DNA of 64,000 nucleotides, from positions 62,001-126,000 of the forward strand of contig NZ_CAKZHY010000170.1 of NCBI RefSeq assembly GCF_936928535.1. The letters are read 5' to 3'. Origin of the DNA: an uncultured Bradyrhizobium sp. (lineage in GTDB: Bacteria > Pseudomonadota > Alphaproteobacteria > Rhizobiales > Xanthobacteraceae). Position 1 is the first letter of the stretch, and each line of letters starts with the position of its first letter. The translations under genes and the position numbers were made by a program. The notes beneath the pieces are model-generated. The model ran no database searches. It was not told where the DNA came from and saw only the letters and a list, made by a program, of their open reading frames with translations. Below are positions 41,446 to 50,244 of this stretch, in pieces.

Positions 41446-42417
41446 ATGAAGCGCTTTCGGTTCAATCAACAAGAGATCGTCTTTGCCGTCTTCGCCTTGC
41501 TGTTCCTGGTGTTCTCGATCTTCCTGAACGGCTTCCTGACGGCCGAGAACATGCTGACGCTGCTCCAGAACGTGGCAGTGCTCGGCATCCTCGGCCTGGC
41601 CATGGCAATCGTCGTTATCGGCCGCGGCATCGACATCTCGCTGATCGCAGCGCTCGCGGTGCCCCCCGGGCTCGTGCTGCAGATGGTGCAGAACGGCCAT
41701 TCGCTTCCCTTGTCGCTGCTGACCGCCGTCCTGATCACGATCGCCTTCGGCCTCGTCAATGGCTGGCTGATCGCCTATGCCGAAGTCCCCTCGCTCTTTG
41801 CAACGCTGGCGACCGGCTTGCTGCTCGCCGGGCTCGGGCAAGCCGCCTTGTTCCAGCTCGACGTCGTGCAATGGAGTTCGGGCATGAACGGCTTCGAGCG
41901 GCTTGGACAAGGCACCATTCTCGGCATTCCCACATCGATCGTGATGTTCGCGATCGCCTGCATCGTGGTTGCCGTCCTGCTGCGCCAGACGCGCTGGGGC
42001 GCCTACATCTACGCGATCGGCGACAACCCTTACGCCGCGCGCGTTACCGGCATTCCCTCTCGCCCGATCATCGTGCTGCAATACGTGGTCGCGGCCCTGA
42101 TCGGCTGCTTCGCAGGTCTCGTGATGGCCGCATCGGTCAACTCGATGCCGACCCGCGTTTTCAACTCGACACTGATCTACGACGTGATCCTGGTGGTCGT
42201 GTTGGGCGGCATCGGTCTCTCCGGCGGCCGCGGCGGCGTGTTGAACGTCATCATCGGTACGCTGCTGATCGGCACCATGCTCAACGGCATGACCATCATG
42301 GACATCTCCTACGCCGGGCAAAATCTCATCAAGGGCGTAGTCTTGCTGCTCGCCGTCATCACGGATTCCTTCCTGAATCCGCGCAACGAAGAAACGGCAC
42401 AGCAGGGCGACATCTGA
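41446..42417 (+). CDS. ABC transporter permease, ribose/sugar (RbsC) type
   Basis: A 323-residue permease with about ten transmembrane helices. Family motifs: NVAVLGILGLAMAIVVIGRGIDISLIAALAV near the N-terminal third, IYAIGDNPYAARVTGIP, and the C-terminal VVVLGGIGLSGGRGGV with the RGG loop. It forms half of the import channel for the binding protein that follows. The operon has a second permease, fused to a propeller, so the pore is a heterodimer. Gap to the binding protein is about 46 bases. Confidence 0.87.
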   Translation: MKRFRFNQQEIVFAVFALLFLVFSIFLNGFLTAENMLTLLQNVAVLGILGLAMAIVVIGRGIDISLIAALAVPPGLVLQMVQNGHSLPLSLLTAVLITIAFGLVNGWLIAYAEVPSLFATLATGLLLAGLGQAALFQLDVVQWSSGMNGFERLGQGTILGIPTSIVMFAIACIVVAVLLRQTRWGAYIYAIGDNPYAARVTGIPSRPIIVLQYVVAALIGCFAGLVMAASVNSMPTRVFNSTLIYDVILVVVLGGIGLSGGRGGVLNVIIGTLLIGTMLNGMTIMDISYAGQNLIKGVVLLLAVITDSFLNPRNEETAQQGDI

Positions 42418-42463
42418 ACGACCGACAAGAACGACAACCATAACTACAACCAAGGAGGACGCA

Positions 42464-43471
42464 ATGAACCACCCGACAAAGGCAGCCGTCGCCGCATTGG
42501 CTCTCGCCGCATTGACCGGACCCGCACTCGCTCAGCAGGGCCTCGATGAGCCGTTCCAGAAGCCGTTCAAGGAGGCGCTCGCCGGAAAGACCGTGGCCTA
42601 TGTGCCGGTCGCGATGAACTTCGACCTCACCGAGGGCTGGTATGCCGGCTTGAAGAAGGAGCTCGAGCCCTACGGCGTCAAGTTCGTGATCCGCGACGCC
42701 AACTGGAACACCAATGCCGGCGCACAGGCCGTGACCTCGCTGATCACGGAGAAGCCGGCGGTGATGGTGGTGCATAATCCTGACGTGCAGACCTATGCCA
42801 AGCTGCTCCAGCGTGCAGAGAACGAAGGCATCTACGTCATCCAGATCAACATGGGCTCAGCCTATCGCAGCTCCGCCTTCGTCGGCGCCAACTGGGTCGA
42901 GATCGGCGAACGCCAGACCGAAGGCGTGGTCAAGGCCTGCGAAGGCAAGTCGAACAAGATCGCGATCATCCAGGGCGCGCTGTCAGCCGCCGCGAGCGCC
43001 TACACGCTCAAGGGGGTCGAGAACGTGCTCGCCAAGCATCCCGAGATCAAGGTGGTGTCGAGCCAGGCCGCCGATTGGGATGCAGCCAAGGCCAAAGCGA
43101 TCACCCAGACCGTGCTGAAGCAGAATCCCGATCTTTGCGGCATCGTCGGCTTCTGGGACGGCATGGATATCGGCACGGCTGCCGCGGTGAAGGAAGCCGG
43201 CCTCACTGGCAAGGTGTTCCTCGCCACGTCGGGCGGCGGCGAACGCAAGGGCGCCTGCGAGCTGGTGAAGTCAGGCGCGTTCGACCTCGACATGAGCTAC
43301 GACGTGCCGACCCAGGCTGCGCAGATGGCCGGTACGATCAAGTGGCTGCTGTCTTCGGGTGCCAAGCCCGGCTCGATCAAGGGATCAGAATACACCACGC
43401 TGATTCCGATCACCAAGGAAAACGCCGACAGCCAAACGTCCTGCTGGAATCTCAGCGACCTCAAAAAGTAG
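42464..43471 (+). CDS. sugar-type ABC transporter periplasmic binding protein
   Basis: A 335-residue binding protein of the ribose/galactose (Peripla_BP_4) type. Signal peptide ends PALAQQG near residue 25. Domain motifs: KTVAYVPVAMNFDLTEGWYAGLKKELEPYG, NWNTNAGAQAVTSLI, and EKPAVMVVHNP. Strong ribosome site (AAGGAGGA) before ATG 42464. It determines what the importer takes up. The ligand is unknown; the gene order with an acyl-CoA ligase and two propeller proteins argues against a plain pentose. Confidence 0.87.
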   Translation: MNHPTKAAVAALALAALTGPALAQQGLDEPFQKPFKEALAGKTVAYVPVAMNFDLTEGWYAGLKKELEPYGVKFVIRDANWNTNAGAQAVTSLITEKPAVMVVHNPDVQTYAKLLQRAENEGIYVIQINMGSAYRSSAFVGANWVEIGERQTEGVVKACEGKSNKIAIIQGALSAAASAYTLKGVENVLAKHPEIKVVSSQAADWDAAKAKAITQTVLKQNPDLCGIVGFWDGMDIGTAAAVKEAGLTGKVFLATSGGGERKGACELVKSGAFDLDMSYDVPTQAAQMAGTIKWLLSSGAKPGSIKGSEYTTLIPITKENADSQTSCWNLSDLKK

Positions 43472-43548
43472 TCCAACGCTGACGCTCAAGGTCCTCGGGT
43501 CGTCAAAGCCCGGGGACCCACTCCCGATAGTTTCCAAGCCCTGCTGGA

Positions 43549-45672
43549 ATGCCGATGCGCGACACAATCACAAGCCTGCGTTACCGCTACTGGCCTGATC
43601 ATCTTCTCGGTGAGATCCTGTCCAAGCGATGGACCGAGACCGCCATCCCGGTCATCCTTCTCCTGATCGTCGGCTTCGCGTTCAGCCGGTCCATCGACAA
43701 CTTCCTGTCGCCGGCGAGCCTCGCGGACACCGCACGCCAGGCCGGCGAGATCGGCTTCATCGCACTCGGGCTCGCGCTGGTCGTCATCGTCGGCGGCATC
43801 GATCTGTCGGTAGGGTCGATCTTCGCACTGACCGATTTCTGCGCGCTCTATCTGCTCGACGTCGCGGGCTGGCCGGTTCCGGCCGTCGTGATCGCGACGC
43901 TGCTCTGCGGCGCGCTGCTCGGCGCCGTCAACGGCGTGCTGGTCGGATATCTGCGACTGCGCGCCTTCATTACCACGCTGATCACGCTGATCATCTACCG
44001 CTCGGCCTACGATCTCCTGATCCAGCGCTACTCCAACGCGATCGCTTCCGCCTTCCCCGACATCCCGTCCTGGGACTTCATCGGCGCCGGCTCTGTCCTG
44101 GGCATTCCCACCGTAGCACTGGCCTATATCGTCATCGCGATCTTCGGCCACATCTTCATGACACGGCTGCGGCCGGGCTGGCACATCACCGCGATCGGCG
44201 GCTCGCGCCGCTCGGCCTACAATTCGGGCATCCCCGTCCGCCGTACCATCGCGCTCTGCTACGTCGCGAGCGGCGTGCTGACCAGCATCGGCGCGCTGTT
44301 CTTCGCCTCCCGGCTCGGCACCGTCGGCGGTGATATCGGCGTCGGCCTCGAGGTGATCGTGCTGACTGCGACCGTGCTCGGCGGCATCACGCTCGGCGGC
44401 GGCAAGGGCTCGGTCGCCAAATCGGCCGTGGGCGTACTGATCGTGCTGCTGATCACCAATGGTCTGACGACGATGAACGCACGCGGCGGCGTCAACCGCA
44501 TGGCGCTCGCGGGCATCCTGCTGGTGGCTGCGATGGTGGACATCCGCTGGCAGAAGAACCGGACCCGCATCATCAGCAAGGTCTATGTCGCCCCGACCTA
44601 TCACGAATTGCCGCCACCGCCGCCAACCGAGATCGGACAAGGCGGACCATTTGAGCAGAACGACAAGTTACGCGACGTCGAGGCGATCGGCCTTGGCCGC
44701 ATCGAGGCGCCGGAAGACGTCATCCTCGATCGTCACGACAATCTCTATGCCGGCTCGCGCCACGGCGACATCATGCGATTCCTCGCGCCCGACTATCAAA
44801 AGATGGAGGTGTTCGCCCATATCGGGGGCCAGCCGCTCGGCATGGCCTTCGATCGCGAAGACAATCTCTACGTCTGCATCGGCGGCATGGGGCTTTATCG
44901 GATCAAGCCTGATGGCACCGTGGAAAAGGCGACCGACGAGACCAACCGCAGCCTGCGCTCGGTCAACGACGACAGCCGCCTGCGGCTCGCCGACGACCTG
45001 GACATCACCGACGATGGCCTGATCTTCTTTTCCGAAGCGACGGTCCGTTACGAGATGGACGAATGGCCGATCGATGGCCTGGAGGCGCGCGGCAACGGCC
45101 GCATCATTTCCTACGATACCAAGACCGGCACGACCCGCACCGAGCTGCGCGGACTCAAATTCCCCAACGGCATCTGCGTCGCCAGCGATGGTCAGTCGAT
45201 TCTGTTCGCCGAAACCTTCGGCTGCTCGATCAAGCGCTATTGGTTCGCAGGACCGAAAAAAGGCGCGGTCGAGGTCGTCATGGACAACCTGCCGGGTTAC
45301 CCTGATAATATCAATCTCGCCTCCGACGGCAATTACTGGCTGGCGCTGGTCGGCATGCGCAGCCCCTCGCTCGACCTTGCCTGGAAGATGCCGGGCTTCC
45401 GCCGTCGCATGGCCAAGCGCGTGCCGGTCGACGAATGGCTGTTCCCCAACATCAACACCGGATGCGTGGTCAAATTCAACGAGCAGGGCAAGATCGTCGA
45501 ATCGTTCTGGGACCTGCACGGCGAAAACCATCCGATGATCACCTCGATGCGCGAGCATCGCGGCTATCTCTATCTCGGCGGCATCCTCAACAACCGGATC
45601 GGCCGCTACAAGCTCGACAACGCCGATCCGAACTTCGTCCAGTATGACAAGCGGTGGGGGAAGCAGTCGTGA
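43549..45672 (+). CDS. ABC permease fused to a strictosidine-synthase/SMP-30-like beta-propeller
   Basis: A 707-residue fusion. Residues 1-345 are an RbsC-type permease (IGFIALGLALVVIVGGIDLSVGSIFAL, LGGITLGGGKGSV). A proline-rich linker at about 350-365 (PPPPPTEIGQGG) leads to a six-bladed propeller at about 370-707 with strictosidine synthase/lactonase marks: FDREDNLYV, SVNDDSRLRLADDLDITDDG, LKFPNGICVASDGQSILFAETF and NLPGYPDNI. The permease N- and C-termini should be cytoplasmic, so the propeller probably sits in the cytoplasm at the exit of the pore. It could hydrolyse a lactone or ester as it enters (inference). Its stop overlaps the next start. Confidence 0.85.
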   Translation: MPMRDTITSLRYRYWPDHLLGEILSKRWTETAIPVILLLIVGFAFSRSIDNFLSPASLADTARQAGEIGFIALGLALVVIVGGIDLSVGSIFALTDFCALYLLDVAGWPVPAVVIATLLCGALLGAVNGVLVGYLRLRAFITTLITLIIYRSAYDLLIQRYSNAIASAFPDIPSWDFIGAGSVLGIPTVALAYIVIAIFGHIFMTRLRPGWHITAIGGSRRSAYNSGIPVRRTIALCYVASGVLTSIGALFFASRLGTVGGDIGVGLEVIVLTATVLGGITLGGGKGSVAKSAVGVLIVLLITNGLTTMNARGGVNRMALAGILLVAAMVDIRWQKNRTRIISKVYVAPTYHELPPPPPTEIGQGGPFEQNDKLRDVEAIGLGRIEAPEDVILDRHDNLYAGSRHGDIMRFLAPDYQKMEVFAHIGGQPLGMAFDREDNLYVCIGGMGLYRIKPDGTVEKATDETNRSLRSVNDDSRLRLADDLDITDDGLIFFSEATVRYEMDEWPIDGLEARGNGRIISYDTKTGTTRTELRGLKFPNGICVASDGQSILFAETFGCSIKRYWFAGPKKGAVEVVMDNLPGYPDNINLASDGNYWLALVGMRSPSLDLAWKMPGFRRRMAKRVPVDEWLFPNINTGCVVKFNEQGKIVESFWDLHGENHPMITSMREHRGYLYLGGILNNRIGRYKLDNADPNFVQYDKRWGKQS

Positions 45673-46766
45673 TCGCTGCCGTCAGAGACTTCGCCAACCG
45701 TTTTCTCGGGCGCGGCGACGCTACCATCACCGTGCCGTCCTTCGACGGCGCACTGAAACCAAACCAGAAGCTTGAGGCCGCCGAGACTCTGCTGACATGC
45801 GAGTCCCCAGCGGATCTTGCGACTGACGGCAGCAAGCTCTTTATTGCAGACGGGCGGAGATTGTTGTCGCTGAATGGCGGTTCGGCCGTCGAAGTGCGCG
45901 GCTTCGAGCAGCCGATATCTGCATTATGTGCCCTGCCCGGCGGCGGCCTTGCTGTCGCACTCGGTGGGCGCGAGGTGCGTGTTTACGAAAGCCCCTTGGC
46001 CGAGCAGCCCAGCGTCATCTTTGCCGATGCGGCGTTCAATGCGATCAATGCGCTCGCGCTGGCGGAGGACAACTCGCTGATTGCGACAGATGGATCCGCC
46101 ACGTGCAGCGTCGACGATTGGGCGCGTGACCTGCTGGAGCTCAACCGGAGCGGCCGCGTGTACCGGCTCGATCCCGGCAGCAAGACCGTGACGCTGATGG
46201 CCCAAGGCCTCGGCTATGCCTTCGGTGCCTGCGCGCATGGCAACGCCATGCTGGTCAGCGAGAGCTGGCGCCATCGTCTCGTTCTGGTCTCGCCCGGTGC
46301 ATCGCCGAAGATCGTGCTCGCTCACCTGCCCGTCTATCCATCACGGCTGTCGAAGGCTTCGGGCGGAGGCTACTGGCTCACCGCATTCACCGCGCGGACC
46401 CAGCTGGTCGAATTCGTGCTGCGCGAGCCCGGCTACCGGCGCCGCATGATGGCCGAGATCGCGCCCGAACACTGGGTTGCACCGCGGCTGCGCTCAGGGC
46501 GCTCGTTCAAGGAGCCGATGCAGGGCGCTCATATCAAGACCATGGGCGTCATCAAGCCCTGGGCGCCACCGCGCTCCTACGGCCTTGTCATCCGTCTCGA
46601 TGCAGCCGGCCAGCCGCTCTATTCGCTGCACAGCCGCGTCGACGGCATCAATCACGGCGTCGTCGCGGCTGTCGAGATGGAAGGCGATCTCGTCCTGATC
46701 GCCAAGGGACCCGGCCGCATTCTGAAGCTGCCCCTTGCCAGCCTTGCCGAGGAGTTTCGGACATGA
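45669..46766 (+). CDS. strictosidine-synthase/SMP-30-like protein, no signal peptide
   Basis: A 365-residue stand-alone propeller beginning at GTG 45669, which overlaps the fusion's stop (GTGA). Recognisable blade segments: LKPNQKLEAAETLLTCESPADLATDG, LNRSGRVYRLDPG, and LAHLPVYPSRLSKASGGGYWLTAFTA. No signal peptide is visible, so it is cytoplasmic, like the fused copy. A single metal-binding lactonase or esterase role is the family norm (SMP-30, strictosidine synthase-like arylesterases). Its relation to the fused domain and its substrate are unknown. The stop overlaps the ATPase start (ATGA). Confidence 0.82.
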   Translation: MIAAVRDFANRFLGRGDATITVPSFDGALKPNQKLEAAETLLTCESPADLATDGSKLFIADGRRLLSLNGGSAVEVRGFEQPISALCALPGGGLAVALGGREVRVYESPLAEQPSVIFADAAFNAINALALAEDNSLIATDGSATCSVDDWARDLLELNRSGRVYRLDPGSKTVTLMAQGLGYAFGACAHGNAMLVSESWRHRLVLVSPGASPKIVLAHLPVYPSRLSKASGGGYWLTAFTARTQLVEFVLREPGYRRRMMAEIAPEHWVAPRLRSGRSFKEPMQGAHIKTMGVIKPWAPPRSYGLVIRLDAAGQPLYSLHSRVDGINHGVVAAVEMEGDLVLIAKGPGRILKLPLASLAEEFRT

Positions 46767-48259
46767 GCGACATCGCACTTTCGTTGCGCAAGGCGACGAA
46801 GCTCTACGCCGGCGTTCCCGCCATCGACGGTGTCGACTTCGATCTGCGCCGCGGCGAGATCCACGCGCTGGTCGGCGAAAACGGTGCCGGCAAATCGACC
46901 CTCACCAAGGTGATGGCCGGCGTGGTGACGCTGACCTCGGGCACCATGACGGTCGACGGCACTGAAGTCGCGCCGAAGACGCCGCTGGAGGCGCGCAATC
47001 TCGGCATCGCCATGGTGTTCCAGGAGAACAGCCTGGTGCCGACCATGACGGTCGCGCAGAACCTGTTTCTCGGACAGGAGAAGTTCTACAACCGCCTGCG
47101 CGGCATCTACATCGCTGCGCAGCAGTTTCTGCAATCGCTCAATTTCGACGTCACACCGACCGCGACTGTCAGCGGCCTCGGCGCGGCCAAGAAGCAGATG
47201 GTCGAGATTGCGCGCGCGGTCCTGCACCATGCCAAGGTCATCATCTTCGACGAGCCGACCGCATCGCTGACCCCGGAGGAGAAGAAGTATTTCTTCGACC
47301 TTGTCCGCGACCTCAAGAAGCGCGGCGTCTCGATCGTCTTCATCTCGCATGCGCTAGAAGAGGCGCTGCTGCTCGCCGACCGCATCACGGTGCTGCGCGA
47401 CGGCAAGCATGTCGTCACCGACGATGTCGCCAAATTCGACCGCGCCGCGATCGTGCAGGCCATGGTCGGGCGGGACCTCTCCAACACGCTCTATGGCGCA
47501 CGCAAAAGCAGCGTTAGGCAGGCCGGTGGGCGGGTGCTAACGGTGCAAAACCTGAAGATGGCGCCGATGGTGAAGAACAATTCGCTATCGGTCTTTTCAG
47601 GCCAGATCACCGGCGTGTTCGGCCTGGTCGGCGCGGGCCGCACCGAGACGTTCAAGATCGTCGCCGGCGTGCTCAAGCGCGACTTCTTCCACGGCGGCGA
47701 GATCCTGCTGCATGACCAGCCGGTCCGGTACCGGGTGCCGGCACCGGCAGTGAAGGCCGGCATCGCCTATGTCACCGAGGATCGCAAGGTCGAGGGTTTC
47801 TTCGAGACGTCTTCGATCGCGCGCAACATCTATCTCGGCCTGCTCTCGAAGTTTCCGAGGGGACGCATGATGCTGTCGCGGCGGGAGACTGAGGCGGTCG
47901 GCAAGACCTGGATCGAGCGGCTGAAGGTTCGCGCCATCAGCGACGACGGCAAGGTGGTCGAGCTGTCAGGCGGCAATCAGCAGAAGGTCGTGATCGCGAA
48001 GTCGCTGGTGCAGGAGCCGGACCTGATCATCTTCGACGAGCCGACCCGCGGCGTCGACGTCGGCGCCATCGTCGAGATCCACGAGTTGATCAATCGCCTC
48101 GCCGACGAGGGCAAGGCAGTCGTGGTGATCTCGTCCTATCTGCCCGAGATCATGGCGCTGTCCGACCGCATCCTGGTCTCGCGCCAGGGCAAGGTGGTGG
48201 AGGAGTTCTCCGCGCTGGAAGCGACGGAGGAGAAGATCATGTATGCGGCGATCCACTGA
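46763..48259 (+). CDS. sugar ABC transporter ATP-binding protein, two-domain (RbsA type)
   Basis: A 498-residue double ABC ATPase. Domain 1: Walker A GENGAGKSTL near residue 35, Walker B VIIFDEPTASLTPEE; its signature GLGAAKKQMVEIARA is degenerate. Domain 2: Walker A is altered (GLVGAGRTETF), as usual in sugar importers, with a good LSGGNQQKVVIAKSL signature and LIIFDEPTRGVDV. It drives the importer. Start ATG 46763 overlaps the propeller stop. The gene ends six bases before the convergent DUF2059 gene, which may limit transcription both ways. Confidence 0.9.
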   Translation: MSDIALSLRKATKLYAGVPAIDGVDFDLRRGEIHALVGENGAGKSTLTKVMAGVVTLTSGTMTVDGTEVAPKTPLEARNLGIAMVFQENSLVPTMTVAQNLFLGQEKFYNRLRGIYIAAQQFLQSLNFDVTPTATVSGLGAAKKQMVEIARAVLHHAKVIIFDEPTASLTPEEKKYFFDLVRDLKKRGVSIVFISHALEEALLLADRITVLRDGKHVVTDDVAKFDRAAIVQAMVGRDLSNTLYGARKSSVRQAGGRVLTVQNLKMAPMVKNNSLSVFSGQITGVFGLVGAGRTETFKIVAGVLKRDFFHGGEILLHDQPVRYRVPAPAVKAGIAYVTEDRKVEGFFETSSIARNIYLGLLSKFPRGRMMLSRRETEAVGKTWIERLKVRAISDDGKVVELSGGNQQKVVIAKSLVQEPDLIIFDEPTRGVDVGAIVEIHELINRLADEGKAVVVISSYLPEIMALSDRILVSRQGKVVEEFSALEATEEKIMYAAIH

Positions 48260-48265
48260 GGGCGC

Positions 48266-48754
48266 TTACAGCTTGTGCCCCTTCTGGCGCAGCGCCTCGA
48301 TCAGGCGCTGCTTCAATTGGTCGGCGGCCTTCTGGCTGACATCCTGGGCGATCTGGCTGCTGGCCTGCGCCAGCGCATCGGATTGCGCCAAGAACTTCTG
48401 TCCGGCCGGCTGGGCGTAGAACGCCTCGATCTGGCGCAGTTCCTCCAAGGTGAAGCTCGCGGCATAGACGGCGGCTATTTGATCGAGCATCGATGCGGAG
48501 AACGGAGGGTAGATCTCGGCACCCGGTGCCGTCATCGCATCATAGTCGCGCTCGATCTCCGGCCTTTCCTGCGTCACGACTGGCCGCAGCTTGAGCAGCA
48601 GCTGCGGCAGCTGCGCGCGATATTGATCGGCGATCTTCAGCGTGACCACGAGCTTGCGCGCCGCATTCATCGCTTCCGGCGACGGCGCCTGCGCGGATGC
48701 GGCGCCAACGAGGAGCAGGAGGATGCTGGTGGTTGCGAGCAAACGTCTGAACAT
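48266..48754 (-). CDS. DUF2059-family periplasmic protein
   Basis: A 162-residue protein with a signal peptide (MFRRLLATTSILLLLVGAASAQA). The DUF2059 core, FTLEELRQIEAFYAQPAGQKFLAQ, is helical and clear. Function unknown. It lies 14 bases after the OpgC gene and probably shares its transcript; the frame is open far upstream, but ATG 48754 gives the signal peptide. Confidence 0.8.
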   Translation of the reverse strand: MFRRLLATTSILLLLVGAASAQAPSPEAMNAARKLVVTLKIADQYRAQLPQLLLKLRPVVTQERPEIERDYDAMTAPGAEIYPPFSASMLDQIAAVYAASFTLEELRQIEAFYAQPAGQKFLAQSDALAQASSQIAQDVSQKAADQLKQRLIEALRQKGHKL

Positions 48755-48768
48755 GGACCCTCTCCCCC

Positions 48769-49977
48769 TCAGCGGCGCGCCGGCGCGGCGGCAGGCACGA
48801 TCTCGACGTCGGCGGTTTGAGGCTCTTCGACGTCCGACACTTTCACGAAGAGGTTCGGCACCCGCTCGGCTCGATCGAGCAGCCAGGCGACGCCGATCAT
48901 GATGATGATACCGAGGAAGGAGACCGCGAGCTGCTCCCACACGCCCTTGGTGTATTGCGTCAGGATCCAGTGCGCGGAGAACGACAGGAACACGCCGAGA
49001 CAGAAGATCGGCAGCGAGTGCTGGCCGCACAGGATGACTGGACGCAGCCAGGCGGTATGCAGCGCCTTCCAATGGCGCGGCAGGAAATGCGTCACCCAGA
49101 TCGCCAGCGCGAAGAAATGCGTGAAGCGGAGCATGTCGAGGTCGGTCTTGTCGATCGGGTAGATCGCCTTGATCATCCATTTCGGAATCATGGCATCGAG
49201 CGTGGGGATGTGCCATGTCATCACGATGATGAAGGCGAAGGCGAGCCAGGCCCCGGCCAGCGCCATCGCGGCCCTCGACCACACGAATTGGCTGATCTTC
49301 TCGATCTGGCCGATGCCGCACCAGGCGGCGAAGACGAACATCAGCTGCCAGCAGAACGGGTTGAAATACCAGGTCGTGCCCGGCGGGTAGGAGGCGACAT
49401 TCCAGTCGAACCAGCGCGACAGCACGTAGAGCACGACGGACCCCGCCAGCGTCAGGTTCGGCCGGCGCACCAGGCACCAGACGATGAAGGGCGAGACGAA
49501 TATCAGCGTGATGTAGAGCGGCAGCACGTCGAGATTGACCGGTTTGTATTTCAGCAGGATCGCCTGCCCGATCAGCTCGTCCGGATGCGCGAGGAAATTG
49601 AAGACGTTGAACTCGTGCTCGTACATCGGATTGTCGAAGCGGCGCGCGGTGCGGGCGATCTGCGCGGTGAACAGGAGGAACAGCATGATGTGGGCGACGT
49701 ACATTTCCGCCGTCCGCCGCCACAGCCGCTTCAGCGCGGCGAGGAACCAGCCGCCGGCGACGATCGGCCCGTAGATCCAGCCGACCAGATAGCCGGAGAT
49801 GAAGACGAAGAACTCGGCGGCGTCGCTGAAGCCGTAATTGCGCAGCGTCAGCCAGGCCACGACGTCGTGCGGGATGTGATCGAGGAAGATCATCCACAGG
49901 CCGATGCCGCGGAAGAGGTCCAGCCGCAAGTCGCGCTCGACCGGCGCCAAGAGTGCTGCCTGGTCTCGTATGATCAT
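48769..49977 (-). CDS. OpgC-family membrane protein (periplasmic glucan succinyl/acyl modification)
   Basis: A 402-residue polytopic membrane protein of the OpgC acyltransferase family (about ten helices). Typical starts: ERDLRLDLFRGIGLWMIFLDHIP with Asp and Arg in the first helix, and GFSDAAEFFVFISGYLVGWIYGP. It is thought to add acyl groups such as succinyl to osmoregulated periplasmic glucans in the envelope. ATG 49977 chosen (MIIRDQAALLAPVERDLRL). It is followed by DUF2059. The tail after the last helix is Pro/Ala-rich. Confidence 0.82.
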   Translation of the reverse strand: MIIRDQAALLAPVERDLRLDLFRGIGLWMIFLDHIPHDVVAWLTLRNYGFSDAAEFFVFISGYLVGWIYGPIVAGGWFLAALKRLWRRTAEMYVAHIMLFLLFTAQIARTARRFDNPMYEHEFNVFNFLAHPDELIGQAILLKYKPVNLDVLPLYITLIFVSPFIVWCLVRRPNLTLAGSVVLYVLSRWFDWNVASYPPGTTWYFNPFCWQLMFVFAAWCGIGQIEKISQFVWSRAAMALAGAWLAFAFIIVMTWHIPTLDAMIPKWMIKAIYPIDKTDLDMLRFTHFFALAIWVTHFLPRHWKALHTAWLRPVILCGQHSLPIFCLGVFLSFSAHWILTQYTKGVWEQLAVSFLGIIIMIGVAWLLDRAERVPNLFVKVSDVEEPQTADVEIVPAAAPARR

Positions 49978-50244
49978 GGCCCCCGCCTCATCTGGTGGGC
50001 GCCGCGCCATCGCGGCGCCGGCGAAATCGGATGCTAAAAAGGATCAAACAAAAGGTCATCTAACCCTGCGGCTAGAATGCCAACGGTAGCCGACCTTGGC
50101 GTCCGCGCAAGGGACTTTGTCGTCACAGCATGCCGGCGGCTCGCATGAAGTCAAAACAACCCCATGCGCAGTAGCTAACCCCTTGCATGACCAGCAAAAA
50201 CCGTTCGGCCGTCGGGCAAGGCGGCGGCGACCCGGATTCCGACC

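Noticed and set aside
48266..49897. 543-residue minus-strand frame covering DUF2059 and part of OpgC
   Set aside because: Its N-terminal two thirds are out of frame with OpgC and Arg-rich; only the last 162 residues, starting at a signal peptide, are real.
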